This document shows, piece after piece, positions 19,325 through 27,768 of a stretch of 64,000 bases of DNA (position 1 is its first letter; each line of letters opens with the position of its first letter). Source of the stretch: Streptomyces platensis (GTDB lineage Bacteria > Actinomycetota > Actinomycetes > Streptomycetales > Streptomycetaceae); assembly GCF_008704855.1 (NCBI RefSeq), contig NZ_CP023691.1, forward strand, positions 2,914,001 through 2,978,000, read 5' to 3'. Under the pieces are notes generated by a model. It was given only the letters and a program-made list of their open reading frames with translations, was not told where the DNA came from and searched no databases. Made by a program: the position numbers and the translations under genes.

Positions 19325-19528
19325 TCAGTCCGAGCTCTGCTGGCGGTAGCGGACCCACGTCACGACCGTCAGGCACGCAGTGGTCCACATCAGGACGCTG
19401 GTAGTGGCCACGGACTCGACGTACGGCTCGTAACCGTTGGCGCGCAGCTGGACCGCGAGGACGCCCAGCACCGTCCCTAGCGCCGCGAGCGCGGCGGACA
19501 GGGAAGCGAACGGAGGCTGCTGTCTCAT
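19325..19528 (-). CDS. small two-TM membrane protein (67 aa)
   Basis: ATG 19528 is preceded by AAAGGAGATGAC, an excellent ribosome binding site. The 67-residue product has two hydrophobic stretches (LSAALAALGTVLGVLAVQL and TTSVLMWTTACLTVVTWV) joined by a short polar loop, and ends in a basic tail. No family recognised. It is divergent from the NTF2-like gene at 19755. Confidence 0.7.
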   Translation of the reverse strand: MRQQPPFASLSAALAALGTVLGVLAVQLRANGYEPYVESVATTSVLMWTTACLTVVTWVRYRQQSSD

Positions 19529-19602
19529 GTCATCTCCTTTTGAGCTGGAGCCGGCAGGGTGATCATCAAGTCTATGCAACGGGCGCCCGCCCAGGCGCTG
19601 TT

Positions 19603-19618
19603 GCGTCGCGATCGACGC
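19603..19618. promoter_or_regulatory. short palindrome in divergent region
   Basis: GCGTCG (19603-19608), CGAT, CGACGC (19613-19618) is a perfect inverted repeat, extended by GTTG/CAAC with one bulge. It lies between the divergent genes at 19528 and 19755. Function unknown. Confidence 0.3.
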
Positions 19619-19672
19619 CAACCCACCGAGCACGCCCACCACTGACCGGCTGGAGTGCGCGCTTACCTGCGA

Positions 19673-19687
19673 GGTAATCGCCGTGGG
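19673..19687. promoter_or_regulatory. 15-bp palindromic operator candidate TTACCT-GCG-AGGTAA
   Basis: A perfect 6-3-6 palindrome lies 67 bp upstream of the NTF2-like gene. Its low-GC arms stand out in a ~70% GC setting. The spacing fits a winged-helix dimer (for example HxlR- or MarR-type), but no such gene is adjacent. Confidence 0.55.
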
Positions 19688-19754
19688 CTGCCGGCGCCGC
19701 AAGAATGGTGATCTCCGCGTCGCAGGACGCGGGTTCCGAACTGGAGGATCAGCG

Positions 19755-20210
19755 ATGGCACTGTCCACACCCGCGACCACACGTGCTGTGGTGGAGGAGT
19801 TGCTGCGCCGGATCGGCGAAGGTGACTCCGAGCGCATCGCCGAGCTGTATGCCGAGCGAGGCGACTGGAAGCTGGACTGGCCGGAGGCCGAACACGGCCG
19901 CCCCGCTACCCCGTGGATCCGCCACCGGTCCACCCGGGCCGACGCCGCCGCCCACTACCGCGAGCTCGCCGAGCACCACGTGCCCGGGGCCGCAGCTACC
20001 GAGATCGAGCGCATCCTCGTGGACGGCAACGATGCCGTCGTGCTCGGCGAGATCCGCCAGACCGCCCGGCCCACCGGACGCGCCTACCGCGCACGGTTCG
20101 CCCTGCACCTCACAGTCGAACACGGCCTTGTCACTCGACACCACGTCTACGAAGACAGTCTCGCGGTGGCCCAGGCTTTCGAGGCGGAGGGCCCGAGCGA
20201 GGACCACTGA
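19755..20210 (+). CDS. NTF2-like / SnoaL-like protein
   Basis: A 151-residue cone-fold protein. The N-terminal helices TTRAVVEELLRRIGEGDSERIAELYAERGDW and the terminal strand region GLVTRHHVYEDSLAVAQAF are typical of the SnoaL-like subset of the NTF2 superfamily. ATG 19755 has CTGGAGGATC upstream. Members are small-molecule isomerases, hydrolases or ligand-binding proteins; no catalytic assignment is possible here. A palindrome at 19673-19687 suggests regulation. Confidence 0.83.
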   Translation: MALSTPATTRAVVEELLRRIGEGDSERIAELYAERGDWKLDWPEAEHGRPATPWIRHRSTRADAAAHYRELAEHHVPGAAATEIERILVDGNDAVVLGEIRQTARPTGRAYRARFALHLTVEHGLVTRHHVYEDSLAVAQAFEAEGPSEDH

Positions 20211-20350
20211 GGCCACGCGCGAGGGAGCCGGGTGACCATCCGGGACCAGGTACCGTCCCGCCGGCAGCGCCGTAACAGGTCGTGGACCCGGCCCCACGGG
20301 CCATACCGTGCACGCACATCACGCCACGGAGCACCGGCACGCAACAGGCC

Positions 20351-21010
20351 CTAGCCTCCCACCCCCAGGAACCTCAGCACCGCCAGCACCCGGCGGTGAT
20401 CGGCGTCGGCCTTGGGCAGATCCAGCTTGGCCAGAATGTTGTTGATGTGCTTGGCAACCGCGCTCTCGCTCACCACCAGTTGTGCGGCGATGCCCGCGTT
20501 GGAACGGCCCTCGGCCATCAGCGCGAGCACGTCCCGTTCGCGGGCCGTCAGCCGCTCCAGCGGATCGCTCGCCCGGCGCACCAGCAGCTGCGCGACGACC
20601 TGCGGATCCAGCGCAGTGCCGCCGGCCGCCACCCTCCGCAGCGCCTCGATGAACTCCTCGACATCCGCGACCCGCTGTTTGAGCAGATAGCCCACCCCGC
20701 TGGTGTTCGTCGCCAGCAGATCGGCCGCGTACCGCTCCTCGACGTACTGGGAAAGCATCAACACCGCCGTATTGGGCCACTTCTGACGGATTTCCAACGC
20801 CGCGCGCACACCCTCATCCGTGAAACCGGGCGGCATCCGCACATCCACCACCGCCAGATCCGGCCGATGCTCCTCGACCGCCGCCAGCAGCTCCGGCCCG
20901 TCCCCCGCCTCGGCCGCCACCTCGAACCCGGCCATCTCCACCACCTTGACCAGCCCGATCCGCAGCAGAACGGAGTCCTCGGCGATCACGGCACGCCTCA
21001 CATCGGGCAC
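20351..21010 (-). CDS. NarL/LuxR-family response regulator
   Basis: A 219-residue two-domain regulator. The receiver domain has the acidic pair in AVIAEDSVLLR, the phospho-acceptor Asp in DLAVVDVRMPP, and the Lys in GYLLKQRV. The C-terminal LuxR-type helix-turn-helix is LTARERDVLALMAEGRSNAGIAAQLVVSESAVAKHINNILAKLDL. It starts at GTG 21010, or at GTG 21001, which overlaps the kinase stop. It is coupled to the histidine kinase upstream, its evident cognate partner. Confidence 0.94.
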   Translation of the reverse strand: MPDVRRAVIAEDSVLLRIGLVKVVEMAGFEVAAEAGDGPELLAAVEEHRPDLAVVDVRMPPGFTDEGVRAALEIRQKWPNTAVLMLSQYVEERYAADLLATNTSGVGYLLKQRVADVEEFIEALRRVAAGGTALDPQVVAQLLVRRASDPLERLTARERDVLALMAEGRSNAGIAAQLVVSESAVAKHINNILAKLDLPKADADHRRVLAVLRFLGVGG

Positions 21011-22260
21011 GGCAGCTCCACGCTCATCATGGTCGGGCCCCCCACGGGGCTGCTCATCCGGAAGGTACCGTCCACGGAGCGCACGCGCTGGGCGAGCCCT
21101 TTCAGACCGCTCCCCCTGGACGGATCGGCGCCGCCCATACCGTCGTCGGCGATCACCACCCGCAGTATCTCGGCAAGCCGGGTGACCGTCACGTCCGCCC
21201 GGGTCGCCTCCCGCGCATGCTTGGCGACATTCGTCAGCGCCTCGGAGACGACGAAGTAGGCGACGGCTTCGATGGCCGGCGCGGTCCGCTGCGGCAGCTC
21301 CGCCGGCAGATCCACCCGCAGCCGTACGGGGAGCGGCGCGCGGGCCGCGAGCCCCGACAGTGCGGCGTCCAGCCCCAGTTCGTCCAGAACGGCCGGGTGG
21401 AGACCGCGCACCAGATTGTTGAGCTCCTCGATCGCGTCCTTCGCCTCGCGGTGCGCGGCATCGATGACCTCCTGCGCCTCCGGCGGCAGATCCGTGAGGG
21501 TGGCCTTGGCGAGCCCGAGGTTCAGCGCGAGGGACACCAGCCGCTGCTGGGCACCGTCGTGCAGATCCCGCTCGATGCGCCGCCGCTCGGCGTCAGCGGC
21601 GTCCACCGCACCGGCCCGGCTCTCGGTGAGGTCCTCCACCCGCCGCGCCAGCTCGTCGGACCGGCTCACCCCCAGCACCGCCCGCCCCACCAGAATCTCC
21701 AGCCGGACGAGCCCCGCGGCCAGCGGGGGCACCGCGGCGAGCGCCAGCAGCCCCAGCACGGTGAGGTAAGTGCCGGTGGTGGTGTAGCCGGGGTGCCCAC
21801 CGCGCCATTGCGCCGGCACGAGCCACACCCACACCAGAACCAGTGCCGCGACCAGCGCCACCAACACCAGCCCCAGCAGCAGGACTTCCAGCACGCCGAG
21901 CAGCGGGCCCACCAGCCAGTTGTAGCCCAACTGCCGCTTGCCCTCCGCGAACCGCAGCCGCGGCAGCTCCACCCCGCATATCGCCCGGAACCGCCACCGC
22001 TGCGCCTCGGTGAAGCCGTACCCGGCGATGACCAGCAGAGTCAGCGGGGCAGTCAGCACCACCGGGGCGTTGGGGGAAGCCCCGGTCACCGTGTCGGTCA
22101 GCAGGGACAGCGCCCACCAGGACAGCAGCGCCGGGACGAGATGCAGCGGCACCCCGGCGGCGACGAAGGCGAGGTCGCGCCGCATACGTACGAGAGCCCG
22201 GCGCAGCCGGGGCGGGATGGTCATGATCACACCGTATGGGGCCGGTTGTGCGGCGGCCAT
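20998..22260 (-). CDS. NarL-type two-component sensor histidine kinase
   Basis: A 420-residue membrane kinase. Hydrophobic segments in the first ~200 residues form the sensor part. The dimerisation/phospho-acceptor motif is ERRRIERDLHDGAQQRLVSL (HisKA_3). The ATPase N-box is SEALTNVAKHA, and the G-box region is DDGMGGADPSRGSGLKGLAQRV. The start is uncertain: ATG 22260 or ATG 22224 (MTIPPRLRR), neither with a strong ribosome binding site. It is followed, with overlap, by its response regulator. The signal is unknown. Confidence 0.92.
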   Translation of the reverse strand: MAAAQPAPYGVIMTIPPRLRRALVRMRRDLAFVAAGVPLHLVPALLSWWALSLLTDTVTGASPNAPVVLTAPLTLLVIAGYGFTEAQRWRFRAICGVELPRLRFAEGKRQLGYNWLVGPLLGVLEVLLLGLVLVALVAALVLVWVWLVPAQWRGGHPGYTTTGTYLTVLGLLALAAVPPLAAGLVRLEILVGRAVLGVSRSDELARRVEDLTESRAGAVDAADAERRRIERDLHDGAQQRLVSLALNLGLAKATLTDLPPEAQEVIDAAHREAKDAIEELNNLVRGLHPAVLDELGLDAALSGLAARAPLPVRLRVDLPAELPQRTAPAIEAVAYFVVSEALTNVAKHAREATRADVTVTRLAEILRVVIADDGMGGADPSRGSGLKGLAQRVRSVDGTFRMSSPVGGPTMMSVELPCPM

Positions 22261-22398
22261 GACAGCAGTGTCCGTACCAGAGGTGTAGCTGGTGCCACCC
22301 CAAGTCGGACAGCGACGTTACTGACGGAAGGCGCCCGAAACCGGAGTGTTGATCACGAGCCCGACGGCCGGGTTCAGGACTCCGAAAGCGACCCTCCC

Positions 22399-22929
22399 AT
22401 GACCCTCCTCGCCTACAACTCCCCTTCCCGCCACGCCAGTTGCCCCCGCCCCAGCATCTCCACCCCTCCGACGAGAATCGGCACCGGACGTCGCCGACAG
22501 TCCAGAATCCTCACCCAGACCGGACGTCGCCGGCAGTCCAGAACCCTCACCGATGCCGGACGTCGCCGGCCTGGCAAGATCCTGACCGGCGCCGGCCTCG
22601 CCCTCCTCCCCTGGCTCGGCTACCTCGCCGGCACCCTCCCGCCCGCCGAGGCCGCCGCCTGGGTCACCCTCGACACCCTGGAGGCCACCGCCCTCCTCAT
22701 CACCGGCACCCGCCTCCTACGCGGAGACCCCCGCCACCGCATCCCCGCAGCCGCCGCGGCCCTCCTGCTCCTCACCGACGCCTGCCTCGACCTGGCCACC
22801 GCCGCCCCCGGCACGGAACTGGCCACCGCCCTCGCCATGGCCATAGGCGCGGAACTCCCCCTGGCAGCCCTGTGCGCAACCCTCGCCGCCCGCCCGACAC
22901 ACCCGGCCGCCGCCCCTCATTCGCGCTGA
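22399..22929 (+). CDS. membrane protein with in-frame 36-bp tandem repeats
   Basis: A 176-residue protein. Residues 30-65 are three tandem 12-residue units (GRRRQSRILTQT, GRRRQSRTLTDA, GRRRPGKILTGA), very basic. The rest is a 3-4-TM membrane domain (LALLPWLGYLAGTL, WVTLDTLEATALLITGTRLL, AAAAALLLLTDACLDLA, ALAMAIGAELPLAALCATL) with acidic residues inside the helices. The membrane part looks like a conserved actinobacterial protein, and the repeats look like a recent local expansion. The ATG at 22399 lacks a strong ribosome binding site; a start nearer the membrane domain is possible. Confidence 0.65.
   Translation: MTLLAYNSPSRHASCPRPSISTPPTRIGTGRRRQSRILTQTGRRRQSRTLTDAGRRRPGKILTGAGLALLPWLGYLAGTLPPAEAAAWVTLDTLEATALLITGTRLLRGDPRHRIPAAAAALLLLTDACLDLATAAPGTELATALAMAIGAELPLAALCATLAARPTHPAAAPHSR
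22486..22593 (+). repeat. three 36-bp tandem repeats inside a coding sequence
   Basis: Units at 22486-22521, 22522-22557 and 22558-22593 all start GGACGTCGCCG. Units 1 and 2 are nearly identical; unit 3 has diverged. Each encodes 12 residues in frame. Confidence 0.9.
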
Positions 22930-23100
22930 CAACGCCGACGCTCCATACACCTAGGGGCCGCCCGAACAAATCCCGTAGGGGCCACCGACACCCCCTGCGA
23001 GCCACAACGCACCGCGCATAACGAGGCATTCCCGAACGAGCCCAACGAACGAGGCATCCCCACCGCCCCGTTCCGCCCCACCGGCCCGGCCAGCAAATCA

Positions 23101-23146
23101 AGCCCGACCGGCGCTTGAGGTCAAACGCAGGGGCGCAGCCCCGCGA
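23101..23146 (+). repeat. intergenic repeat, copy 1
   Basis: Shares AGCCCGACCGGCG-TTGAGGTCA and CGCAGGGGCGCAGCCC with copy 2. The GGGGC-GCA-GCCCC part can form a small hairpin. Located after two convergent genes, so it may act in termination. Confidence 0.65.
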
Positions 23147-23202
23147 AGACCAGTCCCCGCGATACGCGCACACAAAAACGCCGGCCGGCCCCGGAAAATC
23201 CG

Positions 23203-23248
23203 AGCCCGACCGGCGTTTGAGGTCACCGCAGGGGCGCAGCCCGCGAGA
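23203..23248 (+). repeat. intergenic repeat, copy 2
   Basis: Direct copy of the 23101-23146 element with a few changes, 102 bp downstream and 24 bp from the glyS stop codon. Confidence 0.65.
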
Positions 23249-23271
23249 AAGCGGCCCCGCCCCGCGAGGGA

Positions 23272-24654
23272 CTAGCAGCCCAGCAGTCGCGCGCCCAGGT
23301 AGCCCTGGATCTGGTCCAGGCTGACCCGCTCCTGCTTCATGGTGTCGCGCTCGCGCACGGTCACCGCGTTGTCGTCGAGGGTGTCGAAGTCGACGGTGAC
23401 GCAGAACGGGGTGCCGATCTCGTCCTGGCGGCGGTAGCGGCGGCCGATCGCGCCCGCGTCGTCGAACTCGATGTTCCAGTTCTTGCGCAGGTCCGTGGCC
23501 AGCCCCTTCGCCTTCGGCGACAGCTGCGGGTTACGGGACAGCGGCAGCACGGCGACCTTGACCGGCGCCAGGCGCGGGTCGAGGCGCATGACGGTGCGCT
23601 TCTCCATCTTGCCCTTGGCGTTGGGCGCCTCGTCCTCGATGTACGCGTCGAGCATGAAGGCGAGCATCGCGCGGTTCACACCGGCCGCCGGCTCGATGAC
23701 GTAGGGGGTCCAGCGCTCGCCGGCCTCCTGGTCGAAGTAGGAGAGGTCCTGGCCGGAGGCCTTGGAGTGCGCCGACAGGTCGTAGTCGGTGCGGTTGGCG
23801 ACGCCCTCCAGCTCGGAGAACTCGGTACCGCCGAAGTTGAAGCGGTACTCGATGTCAGCGGTGCGCTTGGAGTAGTGGGAGAGCTTCTCGGCCGGGTGCT
23901 CGTACCAGCGGATGTTCTCCTCGCGGATGCCGAGGTCGCGGTACCAGTTCCACCGCTGCTCCATCCAGTACTCCTGCCACTGCTCGTCCTCGCCCGGCTT
24001 GACGAAGAACTCCATCTCCATCTGCTCGAACTCGCGGGTCCGGAAGATGAAGTTGCCGGGCGTGATCTCGTTGCGGAAGGACTTGCCCATCTGCGCGATG
24101 CCGAACGGCGGCTTCTTGCGGGAAGTCTGCTGCACCTGGGCGAAGTTGGTGAAGATGCCCTGGGCGGTCTCGGGGCGCAGGTAGGCGACCGAGGCGGTGT
24201 CCTGGGACGGGCCGAGGTGGGTGGAGAGCAGGCCGGAGAACTGCTTGGGCTCGGTGAAGCCGCCCTTGTTGCCGCAGTGCGGGCAGTTGATGTCCGCCAT
24301 GCCGTTCTCGGGGAGCCGCCCGTGCTTGGCCTCGTACGCCTCCTCCAGGTGGTCCGCGCGGAAGCGCTTGTGGCAGGAGGTGCACTCGGTGAGCGGGTCG
24401 GTGAAGGTGGCGACGTGGCCGGACGCCTGCCAGACCTCGGGGGCCAGGATCACGGAGGAGTCGATACCGACGACGTCTTCGCGCGAGGTGACCATGGCGC
24501 GCCACCACTGGCGCTTGATGTTCTCCTTGAGCTCGACGCCCAGCGGACCGTAGTCCCAGGCAGCGCGGGAGCCGCCGTAGATCTCACTGCACGGATAGAC
24601 GAAGCCACGGCGCTTGCTCAGGCTGACGATGGTATCGATCTTGTCGGCGGCCAC
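23272..24654 (-). CDS. glyS: glycyl-tRNA synthetase, homodimeric class II
   Basis: A 460-residue eukaryote/archaeal-type alpha2 enzyme that charges tRNA-Gly. Motif 1 region: [23 protein letters not shown] zinc knuckle pair is present (CTSCHKRF and CPHCGNKG). Motif 2 is [24 protein letters not shown]. Motif 3 is [13 protein letters not shown]. The C-terminal anticodon-binding domain covers ~360-460 ([11 protein letters not shown], then [18 protein letters not shown]). GTG 24654 is preceded by GAAGAGAG. The gene is essential, divergent from znuA. Confidence 0.97.
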   Translation of the reverse strand: MAADKIDTIVSLSKRRGFVYPCSEIYGGSRAAWDYGPLGVELKENIKRQWWRAMVTSREDVVGIDSSVILAPEVWQASGHVATFTDPLTECTSCHKRFRADHLEEAYEAKHGRLPENGMADINCPHCGNKGGFTEPKQFSGLLSTHLGPSQDTASVAYLRPETAQGIFTNFAQVQQTSRKKPPFGIAQMGKSFRNEITPGNFIFRTREFEQMEMEFFVKPGEDEQWQEYWMEQRWNWYRDLGIREENIRWYEHPAEKLSHYSKRTADIEYRFNFGGTEFSELEGVANRTDYDLSAHSKASGQDLSYFDQEAGERWTPYVIEPAAGVNRAMLAFMLDAYIEDEAPNAKGKMEKRTVMRLDPRLAPVKVAVLPLSRNPQLSPKAKGLATDLRKNWNIEFDDAGAIGRRYRRQDEIGTPFCVTVDFDTLDDNAVTVRERDTMKQERVSLDQIQGYLGARLLGC

Positions 24655-24827
24655 GGTGCTCTCTTCATTACGACGACGAACGATGGATGGGCGGCGCCCT
24701 AGCGTCTCAATGAGGGGTGCTGGTCAAAAGACGGGCGGGCGAATAGTTCAGGGTACCGGCGGCCGTACCCCCCGGATCAAATCGGTTCCGGCCCACTGTC
24801 GCCCCGCTCACACCGCCCCATCCGCTG

Positions 24828-24857
24828 TTGACAATCGTTTCCAATATTGTTGAAAAT
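24828..24857 (+). promoter_or_regulatory. znuA promoter
   Basis: A consensus -35 TTGACA (24828-24833) is followed after 17 bp by TGAAAA(T) at 24851-24857. Transcription would start near the ATG at 24865, predicting a leaderless mRNA. No ribosome binding site precedes that ATG, which agrees. Confidence 0.6.
24829..24843. promoter_or_regulatory. Zur box 1 (weaker)
   Basis: TGACAATCGTTTCCA is a partial match to the 15-bp Streptomyces Zur box (TGAnAATGATTnTCA type). It overlaps the -35 element and starts 22 bp from box 2, two helical turns away. Confidence 0.5.
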
Positions 24858-24865
24858 GAGTGTCA
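24851..24865. promoter_or_regulatory. Zur box 2 (strong)
   Basis: TGAAAATGAGTGTCA matches the palindromic Zur-box pattern closely. It covers the -10 region and the first base of the znuA start codon. Binding of Zn-Zur here would block initiation directly. Confidence 0.75.
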
Positions 24866-25827
24866 TGAACATACGCCGTCCCATATCCACCGCGACCCTC
24901 GCCGGAGTCTCGGTGCTCGGCCTGCTGGCCCTCTCCGCCTGCTCCCCCTCGGGCGGCGCCCGGACCGAGGACGGCAAGCTGCGGGTGACAGCGTCCTTCT
25001 ATCCCATGGAATTCCTCGCCCGGCAGATCGGCGGGAAGCACGTCGAGGTGACCGACCTCACCAAGCCGGGGGTCGAGCCGCATGACCTGGAGCTCTCCCC
25101 GAAGCAGACCGCCCAGCTCGGCGAGTCCGGCGCGGTCGTCTACCTCAAGGGCCTCCAGCCCGCCGTGGACGACGCCGTCGAGCAGTCCGGCGCGAAGCAC
25201 GTCGCCGACGCGGCCGCCCTCACCTCCCTCGAAGCGCACGGCACCGAGGTCGACGGCCACCACCACACCACCGGCGACAACCACTCGCACTCGGAGTCCG
25301 AGGGCGGCAAGGACCCGCACATCTGGCTCGACCCGGTGAAGTACGCCGAGGTCGCCAAGGGCGTCAACAAGACCCTCGCCAAGGCGGACCCGGGCCACAA
25401 GGCCGACTACCAGAAGAACACCGACGCCCTGGTGAAGAAGCTGGACGGGCTGAACACCGAGTTCAAGGACGGCCTGAAGAAGCGGTCGTCCGACACCTTC
25501 CTCACCACCCACGCCGCCTTCGGCTACCTCGCCGAGCGCTACGGCCTCACCGAGGAGGCCATCAGCGGACTCGACCCGGAGTCGGAGCCCAGCGCCAAGC
25601 GCATCAAGGACCTGCACACCCTCGCCAAGGAGCACCACGTCTCCACGGTCTTCTTCGAGACCATCGCCAACCCCGCCACCGCCAAGGCCCTGGCCGGCGA
25701 CCTGCACCTGAAGACGGACGTCCTGGACCCGCTGGAGGGGATCAACGCCAAGTCCCGCGGCACGGACTACTTCGGTGTGCAGCGGGCCAACCTCGCCGCG
25801 CTGCAGAAGGCGCTCGGCAGCAAGTGA
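24865..25827 (+). CDS. znuA: zinc ABC transporter substrate-binding lipoprotein
   Basis: A 320-residue lipoprotein. The signal peptide ends LLALSACS with Cys as the lipidation site. The family cluster A-I zinc ligands are His in GVEPHDLELSP, His in DPHIWLDP, His in LTTHAAFGY and a distal acidic residue. A His-rich loop (DGHHHTTGDNHSHSES) characteristic of zinc-specific binding proteins lies between. Three in-frame starts exist; ATG 24865 (MNIRRPIS) is chosen because it fits the predicted leaderless transcript, and ATG 24856 is the alternative. It is first in the znuA-znuC-znuB-zur run and under two Zur boxes. Confidence 0.95.
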   Translation: MNIRRPISTATLAGVSVLGLLALSACSPSGGARTEDGKLRVTASFYPMEFLARQIGGKHVEVTDLTKPGVEPHDLELSPKQTAQLGESGAVVYLKGLQPAVDDAVEQSGAKHVADAAALTSLEAHGTEVDGHHHTTGDNHSHSESEGGKDPHIWLDPVKYAEVAKGVNKTLAKADPGHKADYQKNTDALVKKLDGLNTEFKDGLKKRSSDTFLTTHAAFGYLAERYGLTEEAISGLDPESEPSAKRIKDLHTLAKEHHVSTVFFETIANPATAKALAGDLHLKTDVLDPLEGINAKSRGTDYFGVQRANLAALQKALGSK

Positions 25828-25859
25828 CGGACACCGCACCGCACGTGACGGAGGCCCCC

Positions 25860-26639
25860 ATGAACCAGCCGCCCACCCAGCCGGTGATCGACCTGCGCGG
25901 GGCGACCGCCTCGCTGGGCGCCCGCCCCGTCTTGCGCGGTGTCGATCTCACCGTGCACTCCGGCGAGGTCGTCGCGCTGCTCGGCGCCAACGGCTCCGGC
26001 AAGTCCACCGCCGTCCGCTCCGTGATCGGCCAGGTCCCGCTCACCGGCGGTGAGCTGGCCCTCTTCGGCACGGAGTTCCGGCGGTTCCGGGACTGGGCCC
26101 GGGTCGGCTACGTCCCGCAGCGCACCACCGCGGCCGGCGGCGTCCCCGCCACCGTCCGCGAGGTCGTCACGGCCGGCCGGCTGGCCCGTACGAAGCTGGG
26201 CATCCTGCGCAAGACCGACCGGGCCGCGGTGCACCGGGCGCTGGAGCTTGTCGGCATGGCGGACCGCGCCAAGGACTCCGTCAACGCGCTCTCCGGCGGC
26301 CAGCACCAGCGGGTGCTGATCGCCCGTGCGCTGGCCGGCGAACCCGAACTGCTGATCATGGACGAGCCGATGGCCGGCGTCGACCTGGCCAGCCAGGAGG
26401 TGCTCGCCGCCGCCCTGCGCGAACAGGTCGGCCGCGGCACCACGGTCCTGCTCGTGCTGCACGAGCTGGGCCCGCTGGAGCCGCTGATCGACCGCGCGGT
26501 GGTGCTGCGGGACGGCTGTGTCGTCCACGACGGCCCGCCGCCCGAGGCCGTCGGCCAGCACGCGCTGCCCGGCCACGACCATGTCCACCCGCACGCCGAC
26601 CAGGCCGCGGAACCGATCCGGACGGGGCTGCTCAGCTGA
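25860..26639 (+). CDS. znuC: zinc ABC transporter ATP-binding protein
   Basis: A 259-residue ABC ATPase. Walker A is LLGANGSGKST, Q-loop VGYVPQRTT, signature ALSGGQHQRVLIARAL, Walker B LLIMDEPMAGVD, H-loop VLHELGP. The C-terminal tail has HDHVHPHAD, likely metal-binding. ATG 25860 is selected by GGAGG five bases upstream; an earlier GTG at 25824 overlaps the znuA stop and would add 12 residues. Energises zinc uptake with ZnuA and ZnuB. Confidence 0.95.
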   Translation: MNQPPTQPVIDLRGATASLGARPVLRGVDLTVHSGEVVALLGANGSGKSTAVRSVIGQVPLTGGELALFGTEFRRFRDWARVGYVPQRTTAAGGVPATVREVVTAGRLARTKLGILRKTDRAAVHRALELVGMADRAKDSVNALSGGQHQRVLIARALAGEPELLIMDEPMAGVDLASQEVLAAALREQVGRGTTVLLVLHELGPLEPLIDRAVVLRDGCVVHDGPPPEAVGQHALPGHDHVHPHADQAAEPIRTGLLS

Positions 26640-26718
26640 TGCCGCGATCTTCGGGGGACGCCCCCCGCACCCCCAGCCGACACCCGAGTACCGGCGCCCT
26701 TTCGCGAGGTGGACCGAC

Positions 26719-27618
26719 ATGGAAATCCTGAACTACGCCTTTATGCAGCGGGCCCTGATCGCCGCCCTGATCGTCGGCGTCACCGCCCCCGCCATCGGCA
26801 TCTACCTCGTCCAGCGCCGCCAGGCCCTGATGGGCGACGGCATCGGCCATGTCGCACTGACCGGCGTCGGCCTCGGCTTCCTGCTGAACACCAGCCCCAT
26901 CTGGATGGCCACCGCCGTCGCCATCGCCGGCTCCGTCGTCATGGAACTGATCCGCTGGTACGGCAAGACCCGCGGCGATCTCGCGCTGGCCATGCTGTTC
27001 TACGGCGGTATGGCGGGCGGTGTGATGCTGATGAACCTCTCCGACGCGGGCTCCAACGCCAACCTCGGCACCTACCTCTTCGGCTCGATCACCACCGTCT
27101 CGCCGCAGGACATGACGACGATCTACGTGCTGGCCGCCCTGGTGCTGGCGATCACGATCGGGCTGCGCCGCCAGCTGTTCGCGGTGTGCCAGGACGAGGA
27201 GTTCGCCCGGGTGACCGGCCTGCCGGTACGGCTGCTGAATCTGCTGGTCGCCGTCACCGCCGCGGTCACCGTCACCGTCGCCATGCGCGTCGTCGGTCTG
27301 CTGCTGGTCAGCGCCCTGATGGTGATCCCGGTGGCGGCCGCCCAGCAGATCAGCCGCAGCTTCGCGGTCACCTTCTCGGTGGCCGTGGCGATCGGCGTCG
27401 CGGTCACCCTGACGGGCACCACCACCTCGTACTACGTCGACGTCCCGTCCGGCGCCACGATCGTGCTGTTCGCCATCGGCCTGTTCGTGCTCTTCACCGG
27501 GCTCGCCGCGCCGCTCGCGAAAAAGCGTGCAAGGGCTGCCGCAGAAGCCTCGAAGGGGTGCACTCTGGAGGTACCCGGCGGCCGCTCGGCGACGGACGAT
27601 GTCAGCGTGGCCGGGTGA
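26719..27618 (+). CDS. znuB: zinc ABC transporter permease
   Basis: A 299-residue integral membrane permease of the ABC-3 family with about eight hydrophobic segments (for example ALIAALIVGVTAPAIGIYLV and VVGLLLVSALMVIPVAAAQQ). QALMGDGIGHVALTGVGLGF is the family N-terminal cytoplasmic loop. ATG 26719 follows a GAGGTGG site. The last ~35 residues are charged and poorly conserved. It lies 79 bp after znuC in the zinc uptake run. Confidence 0.95.
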   Translation: MEILNYAFMQRALIAALIVGVTAPAIGIYLVQRRQALMGDGIGHVALTGVGLGFLLNTSPIWMATAVAIAGSVVMELIRWYGKTRGDLALAMLFYGGMAGGVMLMNLSDAGSNANLGTYLFGSITTVSPQDMTTIYVLAALVLAITIGLRRQLFAVCQDEEFARVTGLPVRLLNLLVAVTAAVTVTVAMRVVGLLLVSALMVIPVAAAQQISRSFAVTFSVAVAIGVAVTLTGTTTSYYVDVPSGATIVLFAIGLFVLFTGLAAPLAKKRARAAAEASKGCTLEVPGGRSATDDVSVAG

Positions 27619-27768
27619 GCACGGGCGGCAGGAAGCCGGCGGACACCGCCGGCGACAGATACGTGTATCGGTAAGCGTCTCCCCGGCGGGCGGGTCATCA
27701 CCTGGCACAATGGCGGGACGCAACGGCAGGGGGAAGTCCTGACGTCGTAACGTCCTAGGGAGGCAACG

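Larger units (their letters stand above)
22930..23271. other. 342-bp convergent intergenic region with dispersed-repeat copies
   Basis: It lies between the 3' ends of the membrane protein gene and glyS. No gene is seen. It contains two copies of a ~45-bp element (23101-23146 and 23203-23248) of a kind that recurs in Streptomyces intergenic regions. Confidence 0.6.

Noticed and set aside
27658..27669. GATAC-GT-GTATC considered as a Zur box upstream of zur
   Set aside because: It does not match the 15-bp Zur pattern and lies ~100 bp from the start; too short to call.
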